A stretch of DNA of 49,394 nt. It comes from CAINVV01 sp037129695 (GTDB lineage: Bacteria; Bacteroidota; Bacteroidia; Bacteroidales; Prolixibacteraceae). Where the stretch lies: the NCBI GenBank assembly GCA_037129695.1, contig JBAXUL010000013.1:1-49394 (forward strand), read 5' to 3'. A program made the position numbers and the translations under genes. Below the pieces are notes generated by a model. It was not told the DNA's origin and ran no database searches. It saw only the letters and a list, made by a program, of their open reading frames with translations. This document shows, in pieces, positions 1-8,317 of the stretch (the stretch's first letter is position 1; the number at the start of each line of letters is the position of its first letter).

Positions 1-206
1 TCGTTCGCAAAATAGCATGTAAATTATCCTGAGGGTTCCATACGTACGTTCTAATTATCAATAAATTAATACAGTTATTTACGTATGAAACCCTCATGCA
101 CAATCGTTCACAAAATAGCATGTAAATTATTCAGAGGGTTCCATACGTACGTTCTAATAATCAACATATTAATACTGTTATTTACGTGTGAAATGAGCAT
201 GTTTGA
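1..206. repeat. Two tandem copies of a ~103-bp intergenic repeat
   Basis: Positions 1-103 and 104-206 are direct repeats. By eye, 82 of the first 90 aligned positions are identical, and the last ~13 bases of the units diverge. The window begins at or inside the first unit, so more copies may lie upstream. Each unit contains the self-complementary ACGTACGT. The first unit also holds an imperfect inverted repeat (30-46 against 80-96, one mismatch) that is degraded in the second unit. No reading frame is evident. It could be a repetitive extragenic element, a terminator of the upstream gene, or a recombination/regulatory site ahead of the GH10 gene; the sequence does not decide. Confidence 0.75.
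30..96. repeat. Imperfect inverted repeat inside the first repeat unit
   Basis: Arms at 30-46 and 80-96 pair over 17 bp with one mismatch, around a 33-nt AT-rich spacer. The corresponding right arm in the second unit (from about 183) keeps only its inner part. The site could be a hairpin in RNA or a protein-binding inverted repeat. No poly-T tract follows directly, so a classic terminator is not well supported. Confidence 0.5.
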
Positions 207-277
207 AAAAACCCAACAGAAATGATCATATCAACATGCGAATTCCATGTGGCAACTAAAAAACAAATTATTAACAC

Positions 278-1375
278 ATGAAGTATTCAGGAATTATTGT
301 TTCCGTACTAAATCTGTTATTCGGTCTATTGCTCTTTTGGGGCTGCGCGGCCAAAATAACAGATGATAACAACACGAGTAATCCGGTAGTTCCAGATAAA
401 TATGCCGTCCCGCTCAAAGTTGTCGCCACCTTCCCGGTAGGAACGGTCATGAGCTTAAGTACTTTCAGCAATGGACCGGGCCTTGCCATCGTGAAGAAAG
501 AGTTCAGCAGCGTGACTTGCGAAAATGCCATGAAAATAGCAGCAACGCAACCTACTTCAACCACTTTCAATTTCTCCGAATCAGATTCGATTACCAGCTA
601 TTGTGTGAGAAACGGAATCCGGGTACACGGACACACCCTGGTATGGCACCAAAGTTTACCCGCCTGGCTTACCGCCTTCCAGGGTGACTCAGCGGCCTGG
701 GAAAACATACTTAAAACAAGGATAAAGACCATGCTGACCCATTTTAAAGGGCGCGTAAAATCATGGGATGTTGTCAATGAGGCTTTCAATGATGACGGAA
801 CTTTAAGGGCCTTTGCCACCGCAACCAATAGCAAGACCAGCATGTGGGCCCAGAAACTGGGAAAAGATTATGTGGCAAGGTGTTTTCAGTATGCGCATGA
901 AGCGGATCCCGATGCGAAACTTTTTTACAATGATTATGGTCAGGAATACAGCTCAGCCAAGACTGCCGCAATTTTGGCAATGGTGGCGGATTTCAAAAAA
1001 AGAGGAATCCCCATCGACGGACTGGGACTGCAGTTTCACACCAACATTCAGCGGTCAGACGCCGATCTCAAAAATGCCATTTCGCAGCTGTCATCTACGG
1101 GATTACTCTTTCACATTTCAGAACTGGATATCAGCATGAACAGCGCTCAAACCTTCACCCAGCCAACCACGACCATGCTCGATACGCAAAAAAGTAAAAT
1201 GACCGCAATTGCTGCCTTTTACAAAACGATTCCCGTCTTGCAGCAGTTTGGCATTACATTTTGGGGAATTTCAGACGCCAATTCCTGGATTACCAACGAT
1301 TGGCCCTTACTTTTTGATAAAACCTATTCCAAAAAACCTGCCTATTTTGGATTTTGGGACGGATTAAAACAATAA
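278..1375 (+). CDS. GH10 endo-beta-1,4-xylanase-like lipoprotein
   Basis: A 365-residue secreted glycoside hydrolase of family 10. GH10 enzymes are retaining endo-beta-1,4-xylanases with a TIM barrel. The signatures are clear: HGHTLVWHQ at residues 117-125, the acid/base Glu168 in WDVVNEA, the nucleophile Glu282 in SELDIS, and WGISDANSW near 329-337. The N-terminus is hydrophobic and ends at Cys23 (FWGC), a loose lipobox, so it is probably a lipoprotein, perhaps surface exposed. At 365 residues it is a single catalytic domain with no obvious carbohydrate-binding module. It is the first gene of the plus-strand block, 53 bp before the heparinase-like lyase. The family is certain. Whether the substrate is plain xylan is doubtful, because its neighbours are uronate lyases; a backbone containing beta-1,4-xylose or a related sugar is an inference. 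Confidence 0.93.
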   Translation: MKYSGIIVSVLNLLFGLLLFWGCAAKITDDNNTSNPVVPDKYAVPLKVVATFPVGTVMSLSTFSNGPGLAIVKKEFSSVTCENAMKIAATQPTSTTFNFSESDSITSYCVRNGIRVHGHTLVWHQSLPAWLTAFQGDSAAWENILKTRIKTMLTHFKGRVKSWDVVNEAFNDDGTLRAFATATNSKTSMWAQKLGKDYVARCFQYAHEADPDAKLFYNDYGQEYSSAKTAAILAMVADFKKRGIPIDGLGLQFHTNIQRSDADLKNAISQLSSTGLLFHISELDISMNSAQTFTQPTTTMLDTQKSKMTAIAAFYKTIPVLQQFGITFWGISDANSWITNDWPLLFDKTYSKKPAYFGFWDGLKQ

Positions 1376-1428
1376 TTGAAAATGGATATCAAGCAATAAA
1401 TTTAAACTGCATTAAAAAATTAACAACT

Positions 1429-3303
1429 ATGGATTTTAGAAAAGTGTTGCTCTCAGTTTGGCTCATCTTATCCCTTACGGGGATTTTGAATGCCCAGAAG
1501 ATGATTTTACCGGATGCCTCAAAGATACAACCTCATCCGCGCATTCTGCTTTTCAGCGGTGAAGAGGCAGTGATCAAACAATCCATAGCCACCCAACCCA
1601 CCTGGAGAAAAATGCATGAGGCAATTCTGCAATCTTCTGACAACCTGATAAATAAACCACCCATCGAACGAATCCAGATCGGAAGGCGGTTGCTCGACAA
1701 ATCGCGTGAAGCGCTTCGCCGGATATTCCAGCTTTCCTATTCCTGGCGAATGACAGGTGACGAGAAATATTTTGTACGCGCAGAGCGTGAGATGCTTGCC
1801 ATTTCAGCCTTCACAGACTGGAATCCCTCCCATTTTCTGGATGTGGCGGAGATGACCATGGCCATGTCGATCGGTTATGACTGGCTTTATCCCAAACTCT
1901 CGGAAGCCTCCCGGAAAACAATCAGTGAAGCCATTACCTACAAGGGAATATATCCATCACTCGATCCGAAGTTCAACAGCTGGCTGGAAGCCACCAACAA
2001 TTGGAACCAGGTTTGCAATGCCGGCATTACCTACGGAGCTTTGGCCGTTTATGAAGACCACCCACAACTGGCCAAAAGTCTGGTTGAACGCGCAGTTAAA
2101 TCCCTTCCAATCTGTATGGGAGAATACAAACCCGATGGCGCCTACCCCGAAGGTTATGGCTACTGGGGCTACGGAACCTCTTTCAACATCATGTTCCTGA
2201 GCGCCGTGGAAAAGAGTTTTGGAAGTGATTTCGGATTGAATAATACTCCGGGATTCCTGCAAACAGGTAAATTTTTGGAGAATATGACAGGAGCAACAGG
2301 ACTTTGCTACAACTGGGGCGACAGCGGTCTGGGCGGCAGCCTTAATCCGGCAATGTTCTGGCTGGCGCAGAAGAACAATGATCTGTCGCTGCTGTGGGTC
2401 GAAAAAAACTATCTTGAACAGAATAACTATTCAAAATTTACAGACGACCGTTTGTTACCTGCGGTCATGATCTGGGGCAAAGACCTCTCTCCGGATAAAA
2501 TAACAGAACCCAAAGCCCTCCTCTGGAAAGGACAGGGAGCCAATCCTGTTTGCATGATGCGTACCTCCTGGAGCGACAGGAATGCTATTTTCGTAGGATT
2601 GAAGGCCGGCTCTTCATCGGTCAATCATGGACACATGGATGTCGGTTCCTTTGTGATGGAAGCCGATGGCACCAGATGGGCCTCGGACTTCGGCATGCAA
2701 GACTATGAATCGCTGGAATCGAAAGGGATTCAGGTATTTGGCCGTACCCAGGACGCACAACGGTGGAGTATTTTCAGAATCAACAACAGGGCACACAATA
2801 CCCTGACTGTCGACAACCAGCTTCAGCTGGTGAAAGGATATGCCAAAATTGACAAGTTTTCGGATCTCCCTGCATTGATGTTCGCCCAGTCTGATTTGTC
2901 GACCGTGTATGAAAACCAGCTGGCATCCGAACAACGCGGAGTTGCCATTGTTGAGGGTAAATACGTAGTCGTCCGCGATGAAATGGTGGCACCCGACAAA
3001 CCGGCAACTGTCCGCTGGACGATGCTAACCTCTGCCATACCCACCATCAAAGGTCAGACCATCACTTTCAGTAAGGAAGGTCACACCCTACTGATGACCG
3101 TCAATGCTTCTTCCAAAATAAAGATGAAAACCTGGCCCACAGAGCCAACCACCAATTACGATGCTCCCAATCCGGGAAAAATACTGGTAGGCTTCGAAAT
3201 GCAGATGAAACCCAACCAGAAGCAGAGCATCGAGGTGTTGCTGATCCCCGGGACTGTGAAAAACAAAAATGTGAGGTTTGGAAAAGCGCTTAGCAGCTGG
3301 TAA
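1429..3303 (+). CDS. Heparinase II/III-family polysaccharide lyase (heparinase-II-like)
   Basis: A 624-residue periplasmic protein. The start is taken at ATG 1429 because the next residues form a clean signal peptide (MDFRKVLLSVWL...NAQ); an in-frame ATG at 1354 lies inside the GH10 gene and adds no signal-like sequence. It has an N-terminal alpha/alpha toroid followed by an antiparallel beta-sheet domain. Visible family motifs are NNWNQVC at 190-196, PEGYGYWGYG at about 240-249, HGHMDVGSF at 400-408 and RAHNTL at 454-459. The NNWN, EGxxYW and HGH motifs are those of heparinase-II-type lyases (PL21 and relatives), which cleave the 1,4 bond to a uronic acid by beta-elimination. The exact PL family cannot be set by eye. 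Its neighbours are GH10 upstream and a propeller protein 122 bp downstream. Confidence 0.8.
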   Translation: MDFRKVLLSVWLILSLTGILNAQKMILPDASKIQPHPRILLFSGEEAVIKQSIATQPTWRKMHEAILQSSDNLINKPPIERIQIGRRLLDKSREALRRIFQLSYSWRMTGDEKYFVRAEREMLAISAFTDWNPSHFLDVAEMTMAMSIGYDWLYPKLSEASRKTISEAITYKGIYPSLDPKFNSWLEATNNWNQVCNAGITYGALAVYEDHPQLAKSLVERAVKSLPICMGEYKPDGAYPEGYGYWGYGTSFNIMFLSAVEKSFGSDFGLNNTPGFLQTGKFLENMTGATGLCYNWGDSGLGGSLNPAMFWLAQKNNDLSLLWVEKNYLEQNNYSKFTDDRLLPAVMIWGKDLSPDKITEPKALLWKGQGANPVCMMRTSWSDRNAIFVGLKAGSSSVNHGHMDVGSFVMEADGTRWASDFGMQDYESLESKGIQVFGRTQDAQRWSIFRINNRAHNTLTVDNQLQLVKGYAKIDKFSDLPALMFAQSDLSTVYENQLASEQRGVAIVEGKYVVVRDEMVAPDKPATVRWTMLTSAIPTIKGQTITFSKEGHTLLMTVNASSKIKMKTWPTEPTTNYDAPNPGKILVGFEMQMKPNQKQSIEVLLIPGTVKNKNVRFGKALSSW

Positions 3304-3425
3304 AATCCGGTCAATTAACCGTCCTTTCAACGAATAACTGTTATATTTAAGCCCATCTCCAAACTATTGATGACTTCATTATTTACCGCGCTCCAGGTCG
3401 CGACTTCAAAATAAATTACCAACGC

Positions 3426-4832
3426 ATGAGAACATACTTTATTTTGTTTCTCTCGATGTTTCTTGCACTTGCAGCATGTGCCCAGCATGAGTTGAATGAC
3501 AAGAGCAAGGTCATCGATGAAACCCGAAACACAGAATCGGTAGGCCAGGTGATCTCCATCGATCAAGTCTGGGCCGGCCACCCTGTCGGATTTTCATTAT
3601 TAACCCGTCAAAACCGTCAGTACATCGCCTATTATAATGCCAACCGGAATATGGTAGTTGGACAGCGTAATCTGGATGAACCAAAATTTGCACTCACGAT
3701 CCTTCCTGCCACTGCACGTGAAACAGCCGGAGGAACCAGCACCGTACTCGGATGGGACAGCCACAACAGTGTCACGATTGGCATCGATCCTGACGGGTAT
3801 ATTCATTTGGCAGGAAACATGCATGTTCATCCGATTACCTATTTCAGGAGCACCAAACCCAACGACATCTCAAGTTTAAAACAGGAAATGACCATGGTTG
3901 GCTCTAACGAGACCCGGTGTACCTATCCGAATTTCATGAACACCCGGGAAGGAGAACTGATTTTTCACTACCGTGATGGCTCCAGCGGCAGCGGAAATGA
4001 GATTTACGATCTCTTTAATTCGAAGACCTTAAAATGGCAGCGGTTGCTCGACACGCCGCTTACAGATGGTCAGGACCTCATGAATGCCTACCAAACGCAG
4101 CCGACGCTGATGGCCGACAACTGGTATCATGTTTACTGGGTTTGGCGTGATACACCTGATTGCTCCACCAATCACGATCTTTCCTACATGAAAAGTCCGG
4201 ATCTGAAAAACTGGTTCAACGCGTTCGGGGTTCCTGTCAAACTTCCGGTTACTTTAGACAATCAATTGGTGATCGTGGACCCGATTCCTGTAAAAGGCGG
4301 AATTATCAATCTGGCAGCCAGCCTTTGCTTCGACAATGAGGGGAAGCCAATTATGGCCTACCACAAATATGATCAGGCAGGCAATCTGCAATTTTACACG
4401 GCCCGGTCATCAGGAAAGAATTGGGTCATCAAACAACTGACTGACTGGAATTACCGCTGGGAATTTTCCGGAGGAGGAAGTATCAACAATGATGTGAAGG
4501 TTGGAACTTTCAAAAACCGAGGGGATGGATTTTATGAATTGGGCTACAGCCACATCAAATACGGAAATGGGACATTTCTGCTCAACGAATCCATGGAAAT
4601 CTGCGGTATGGTCCGAAAACCCGCTTCTCCGACAGAAATTTCCAAACTTGATGGCAAATTCCCCGGATTGCAGGTCCGCACTTCGGGTGACCAGGGTGCT
4701 TCAGGAGAAAAAGACATCCGGTACATCCTGAAATGGGAAACCTTACCGGCCAACCGCGATAAGGCCATTCCTGAACCGTGGCCTGAAGCCAGTCAGCTTT
4801 ACCTGTTTCAATTAAAGAAGAACAATCTCTGA
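3426..4832 (+). CDS. BNR_4-type beta-propeller lipoprotein, possible uronate-specific lyase or hydrolase
   Basis: A 468-residue protein with a good lipobox (LAAC, Cys18), so a lipoprotein. The body is a chain of WD/BNR-like strands. The stretch WDSHNSVTIGIDPDGYIHLAGNMH spans residues 110-133, followed by a Tyr-containing CTYPNF (165-170) and HYRDGSSGSG (181-190). The HN...DGYIH...H pattern belongs to the BNR_4 family (PF15892). This fold is shared by propeller enzymes acting on uronate/rhamnose glycans, namely the ulvan lyases PL24/PL25 and the glucuronate-linked rhamnosidase GH145. Conserved His113, the His residues near 132-135 and Tyr167 are plausible catalytic residues, but that is inference. 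It sits between two heparinase-like lyase genes, which supports a role on the same uronate polymer. A binding-only function cannot be excluded. Confidence 0.72.
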   Translation: MRTYFILFLSMFLALAACAQHELNDKSKVIDETRNTESVGQVISIDQVWAGHPVGFSLLTRQNRQYIAYYNANRNMVVGQRNLDEPKFALTILPATARETAGGTSTVLGWDSHNSVTIGIDPDGYIHLAGNMHVHPITYFRSTKPNDISSLKQEMTMVGSNETRCTYPNFMNTREGELIFHYRDGSSGSGNEIYDLFNSKTLKWQRLLDTPLTDGQDLMNAYQTQPTLMADNWYHVYWVWRDTPDCSTNHDLSYMKSPDLKNWFNAFGVPVKLPVTLDNQLVIVDPIPVKGGIINLAASLCFDNEGKPIMAYHKYDQAGNLQFYTARSSGKNWVIKQLTDWNYRWEFSGGGSINNDVKVGTFKNRGDGFYELGYSHIKYGNGTFLLNESMEICGMVRKPASPTEISKLDGKFPGLQVRTSGDQGASGEKDIRYILKWETLPANRDKAIPEPWPEASQLYLFQLKKNNL

Positions 4833-4933
4833 TAAATGAAATCCGGCTCGAATTTATTTTACCCGAACAGAAATAATCTGGCAGGCAAAATTTTGCAGGT
4901 CGATACAATATGGTCATTAAACACATCATTCCA

Positions 4934-6979
4934 ATGAAAATAAAAAGCCTCCTGATTATCTTTTTCTGTCTGGCTGCCCAATTTGCCATGGCGCAAACCA
5001 ACTGGAAAAACATTCAAACCGTCGATGACGTGTGCATCGCCTATCCGAATCAAATAAAATCCATCTTCCGGAACCTCAACCTTAACCACCCGGGACTGAA
5101 TGAAGTTAAAAAGGCATTTGAAAGCAACAACCTGCCTTTGGCCTGCCAAAATCTGCTCGATTATTACAGCCGATCAACCCTTATCAGGAAAGATTTACCG
5201 GCAGCATCTCAAAATTTCACAACGGTTGCCGATTCTGTACTTCAGGATATCTATACTTTTCAACTTGTTTCAGACAAGGTTCCGCATTTGCAGGATGGTC
5301 ACCTGAAATGGGACTGCATGGGGCCCGCCACCGACATTGAATGGGCATGGGCACTCAACAGGCACTACCCCACCAGCGCCCTTCTGGATGCCTATTTTGA
5401 AACAGGCAATCCGAAATATGTCAGCTACATTGACAACTTCACCAAAGACTGGATCACAAGCAGTTGGCCCTATCCGGGTGTCAAAAGTCAGACTGCCATG
5501 TGGCGCGGACTGGAAGTAAGTTTCCGCGCTAAAATGTGGTCGAAGGTGTTCTTCGACTTATGGAACACCCAACTGATCAGTCCGGCCACGAAATTGTTGA
5601 TGCTAAGCAGTCTGCCGGATCATGCGCATTATGCCCGCAATTTTCACCAACAGGGCAATTGGCTGACCATGGAGATTTCAGGACTGGCAACCGTTGCCTC
5701 CTCCTGGCCCGAATTCAGGGACTCTCCTGCCTGGATGGATTATTCGATCAACACCATGGTGGCCAGCATGAAAGAACAGGTATATCCGGATGGTGTACAG
5801 ACGGAACTCACTTCCAGCTATCACTTTGTGGCATTGGCCAATTTCAATCTCTTTGCAGATATATGCCAGAAAAACAAAATCAACCTTCCTGCCTATTACA
5901 CCAAAACACTGGAAGGCATGTGGAATTACCTGGCCATGATCATGCGACCCGATGGTTTTGGGTTGCTCAACAATGATGCTGACCTGATCAATAATCGCAA
6001 GAAAATTCTGGAAGCCGCAGCCATTTATCAACGTCCCGACTGGACCTATATAGCCACCAACGGCAAATCCGGTACTTTGCCAAATTCAGTTCCTTCCTGC
6101 ATTTTTCCCTATGCAGGCCAACTGATTTCGAGGAGTGATTACGGAACCGATGCCTTGTGGTCTTTCTTCGACATCGGACCTTGGGGAACAGGACATCAGC
6201 ACAACGACAAACTGCATATTTCGGTTGCTGCCTGGGGTCGTGACCTGTTGGTTGACGGAGGCCGTTTTGCCTACAGGGGAGAAGTTGCCGACAAATTCAG
6301 AAAATACGCGGTAGGAAGCCAAAGTCACAATACCCTGCTCGTTGACGGAAAAGGACAAGCCGGTGGCCAAGCTCTGACCAAGGAACCGCTTTCTGAAAAT
6401 TTGTTTACCCTCAACAAGTATTTCGACTACGGATCCGGAACTTTTGATCAATTTGCAGGACTGGAAGGAAAGTTCAGCCAGACCAGATCGATGGTCTTTG
6501 TTCGTGGTGAATTCTGGGTTGTCACTGATCAGTTAAAGACAGATCGTCCCAGGGTCATTGAAACACTCTGGCATTGGAATCCCACCTGTCAAGTTCAGAC
6601 TGAAAAAGACGGCAGAATTACCACCCTGAATGAACGGGGAAACCTGATGGTCATTCCGGTTGACAATCCAGGTTTGAAGATTGTACAGGTAAAAGGTCAG
6701 GAAAAGCCAGTTATCCAGGGATGGTACAGCAAGGAGTACAACACCTTCGAACCCAATACCGCCACCATCTGTTCGCAACAGTTGAAATCAAATGAAACGA
6801 ATGTCTGGGTTTTATGGCCATCCGAAGGGCAAGCGCCTAACGTGAAAGCCGAAATCCTTTCGAAAGAGGCAGACTCGGTTTCAATTCGTGTTACAGAAAA
6901 GGGAAAAGGCTCATGGGATATCAGGATCCCATCGCTTGACAGTAAAAATGTACGTGTCGATTTTAAGTCAGCAAAATAA
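4934..6979 (+). CDS. Heparinase III-type polysaccharide lyase (PL12-like)
   Basis: A 681-residue periplasmic lyase. ATG 4934 is preferred over the in-frame ATG 4910 because MKIKSLLIIFFCLAAQFAMA starts a textbook signal peptide there. The N-terminal alpha/alpha toroid (Hepar_II_III_N) holds NWLTMEISG at 242-250 and YPDGVQTELTSSYHF at 284-298. The C-terminal beta-sheet domain holds HQHNDKLH at 421-428 and SHNTLLVDGKGQ at 464-475. The Asn242, Tyr296 and His421/His423 arrangement parallels the Asn/Tyr/His catalytic set of heparinase III (PL12) and of the related PL15/PL17 enzymes, and the length is near that of heparinase III. It should cleave next to a uronic acid. The PL12 assignment and the real substrate remain uncertain, because no hexosaminidase accompanies it. 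Confidence 0.82.
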   Translation: MKIKSLLIIFFCLAAQFAMAQTNWKNIQTVDDVCIAYPNQIKSIFRNLNLNHPGLNEVKKAFESNNLPLACQNLLDYYSRSTLIRKDLPAASQNFTTVADSVLQDIYTFQLVSDKVPHLQDGHLKWDCMGPATDIEWAWALNRHYPTSALLDAYFETGNPKYVSYIDNFTKDWITSSWPYPGVKSQTAMWRGLEVSFRAKMWSKVFFDLWNTQLISPATKLLMLSSLPDHAHYARNFHQQGNWLTMEISGLATVASSWPEFRDSPAWMDYSINTMVASMKEQVYPDGVQTELTSSYHFVALANFNLFADICQKNKINLPAYYTKTLEGMWNYLAMIMRPDGFGLLNNDADLINNRKKILEAAAIYQRPDWTYIATNGKSGTLPNSVPSCIFPYAGQLISRSDYGTDALWSFFDIGPWGTGHQHNDKLHISVAAWGRDLLVDGGRFAYRGEVADKFRKYAVGSQSHNTLLVDGKGQAGGQALTKEPLSENLFTLNKYFDYGSGTFDQFAGLEGKFSQTRSMVFVRGEFWVVTDQLKTDRPRVIETLWHWNPTCQVQTEKDGRITTLNERGNLMVIPVDNPGLKIVQVKGQEKPVIQGWYSKEYNTFEPNTATICSQQLKSNETNVWVLWPSEGQAPNVKAEILSKEADSVSIRVTEKGKGSWDIRIPSLDSKNVRVDFKSAK

Positions 6980-7157
6980 TAACCACTTCGGGAAGATTAG
7001 TCAGCCAAAGTTTCAAAGACCTGTTTTGCTACATACAAAAGATAAAAATTATGACTCATGACTCAGCCGGAGGGCATTCTATCAAAAAATGATTACCAAT
7101 GAGAAGTTTGACTTACTGCACATTTCAAACACTTTCTGATTGGAAACAACAGATAAA

Positions 7158-8273
7158 ATGATCAAAAAATTAATCGTTTTCACAATAATCCTGACGATGT
7201 CCTTCAGTTTTGCAGGACAGGCCAAATTGCGTCATCCCGGAATGTTGAATTCAAAGGCAGAACTTCATTTCATCAAAAAGAAAATTATTGCGGGTGAAGA
7301 GCCCTGGAATTCAACCTTCAAAATCCTTCAGTCTGACGATCATGCCAAACCTGACTGGCAACCAAAATCCACGGCCAATGTCATTCGTGGTCCCTACAAT
7401 AATCCCAATATTGGCGCAGGAGATTTGGGGAACGACGCTCAAGCTGCCTATATTCAGGCACTCGAATGGACGCTGACCGGTCAAAAACAATATGCCGAAA
7501 AAGCCATTGAAATCCTGAATGCCTGGTCGTATACCTTAAAAACCATCTCCGGATCAGACATGCAATTGCTGGCAGGAATAACCGGATACAAATTTTGCAA
7601 CGCAGCAGAAATCATCCGGCACACCTCCAAGCTCTGGAAAAAGAAGGATCAGCATCAGTTTGAGCAAATGTTGCTCACCGTTTATTATCCATTGGTGAAA
7701 AACTACAAACCCCAGGCGAACGGGAACTGGGATGCTGCCATGATTTCCACCACCATGTGCATCGGGATTTTTCTGAATGACGAAGCGATGTACCACGGAG
7801 CTGTTGAGTATGCCAAAAATGGACATTCGAATGGAGCCATTCCGAATTACATCAGGGATTCAGGCCAGTGCCAGGAAAGCGGTCGCGATCAGCAGCACAC
7901 CCAACTTGGACTTGGTTATCTGGCCGATTTATGCGAGATTGCCTGGAAGCAGGGAGACGACCTCTACGGAGCTTTTGACAATCGGGTGGCCCTTGGTTTC
8001 GAATACACGGCCAAATATAACCTCGGAGAGGAAGCCGACTACAAACCGGTACCCGACTTGTTCGGAAAAAATGCCTATCCGGTTATTTCGGAAAAAGGAC
8101 GTGGAAGTTTCAGACCCATCTACGAAAAAATTTACCGTCATTATCACGACCTCAAAGGTTTGGAAATGAAATACACCAAAATGATTCTGGACAAGATTCG
8201 TCCGGAAGGATACCATTGGGATCATTCGTCATTTGGAACCTTGTTTTACCATCAATTACCGGTTGTAAAATAA
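7158..8273 (+). CDS. Alginate_lyase-domain protein (PL38-like or other (alpha/alpha)-toroid uronate lyase)
   Basis: A 371-residue secreted protein. ATG 7158 gives the signal peptide MIKKLIVFTIILTMSFSFAG; the upstream in-frame ATG at 7140 adds six polar residues. The chain is nearly all helix. Typical alginate_lyase (PF05426) motifs are GNDAQAAYIQALEWTLTG (about 91-108), GNWD at 189-192, and QCQESGRDQQHTQLGLG at 237-253 with the His/Arg-rich active-site loop. That fold cleaves 4-linked mannuronate or glucuronate by beta-elimination. The QESGRDQxHTQLG loop looks to me more like the Bacteroidota PL38-type glucuronan/polymannuronate lyases than classical PL5, but that is from memory. It lies 44 bp before the PL8 gene and follows a 178-bp gap with no visible element. 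Confidence 0.75.
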   Translation: MIKKLIVFTIILTMSFSFAGQAKLRHPGMLNSKAELHFIKKKIIAGEEPWNSTFKILQSDDHAKPDWQPKSTANVIRGPYNNPNIGAGDLGNDAQAAYIQALEWTLTGQKQYAEKAIEILNAWSYTLKTISGSDMQLLAGITGYKFCNAAEIIRHTSKLWKKKDQHQFEQMLLTVYYPLVKNYKPQANGNWDAAMISTTMCIGIFLNDEAMYHGAVEYAKNGHSNGAIPNYIRDSGQCQESGRDQQHTQLGLGYLADLCEIAWKQGDDLYGAFDNRVALGFEYTAKYNLGEEADYKPVPDLFGKNAYPVISEKGRGSFRPIYEKIYRHYHDLKGLEMKYTKMILDKIRPEGYHWDHSSFGTLFYHQLPVVK

Positions 8274-8317
8274 AGCTTCAAACATTATTCATATTATCAA
8301 TTTCAATTTATCACATC

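Noticed and set aside
1354..1428. Extended start for the heparinase-like gene
   Set aside because: It would overlap the GH10 gene and put a polar stretch ahead of a perfect signal peptide at 1429.
8216..8317. Extended start for the PL8 gene
   Set aside because: The extra 34 residues overlap the upstream gene, and a signal peptide begins at 8318.
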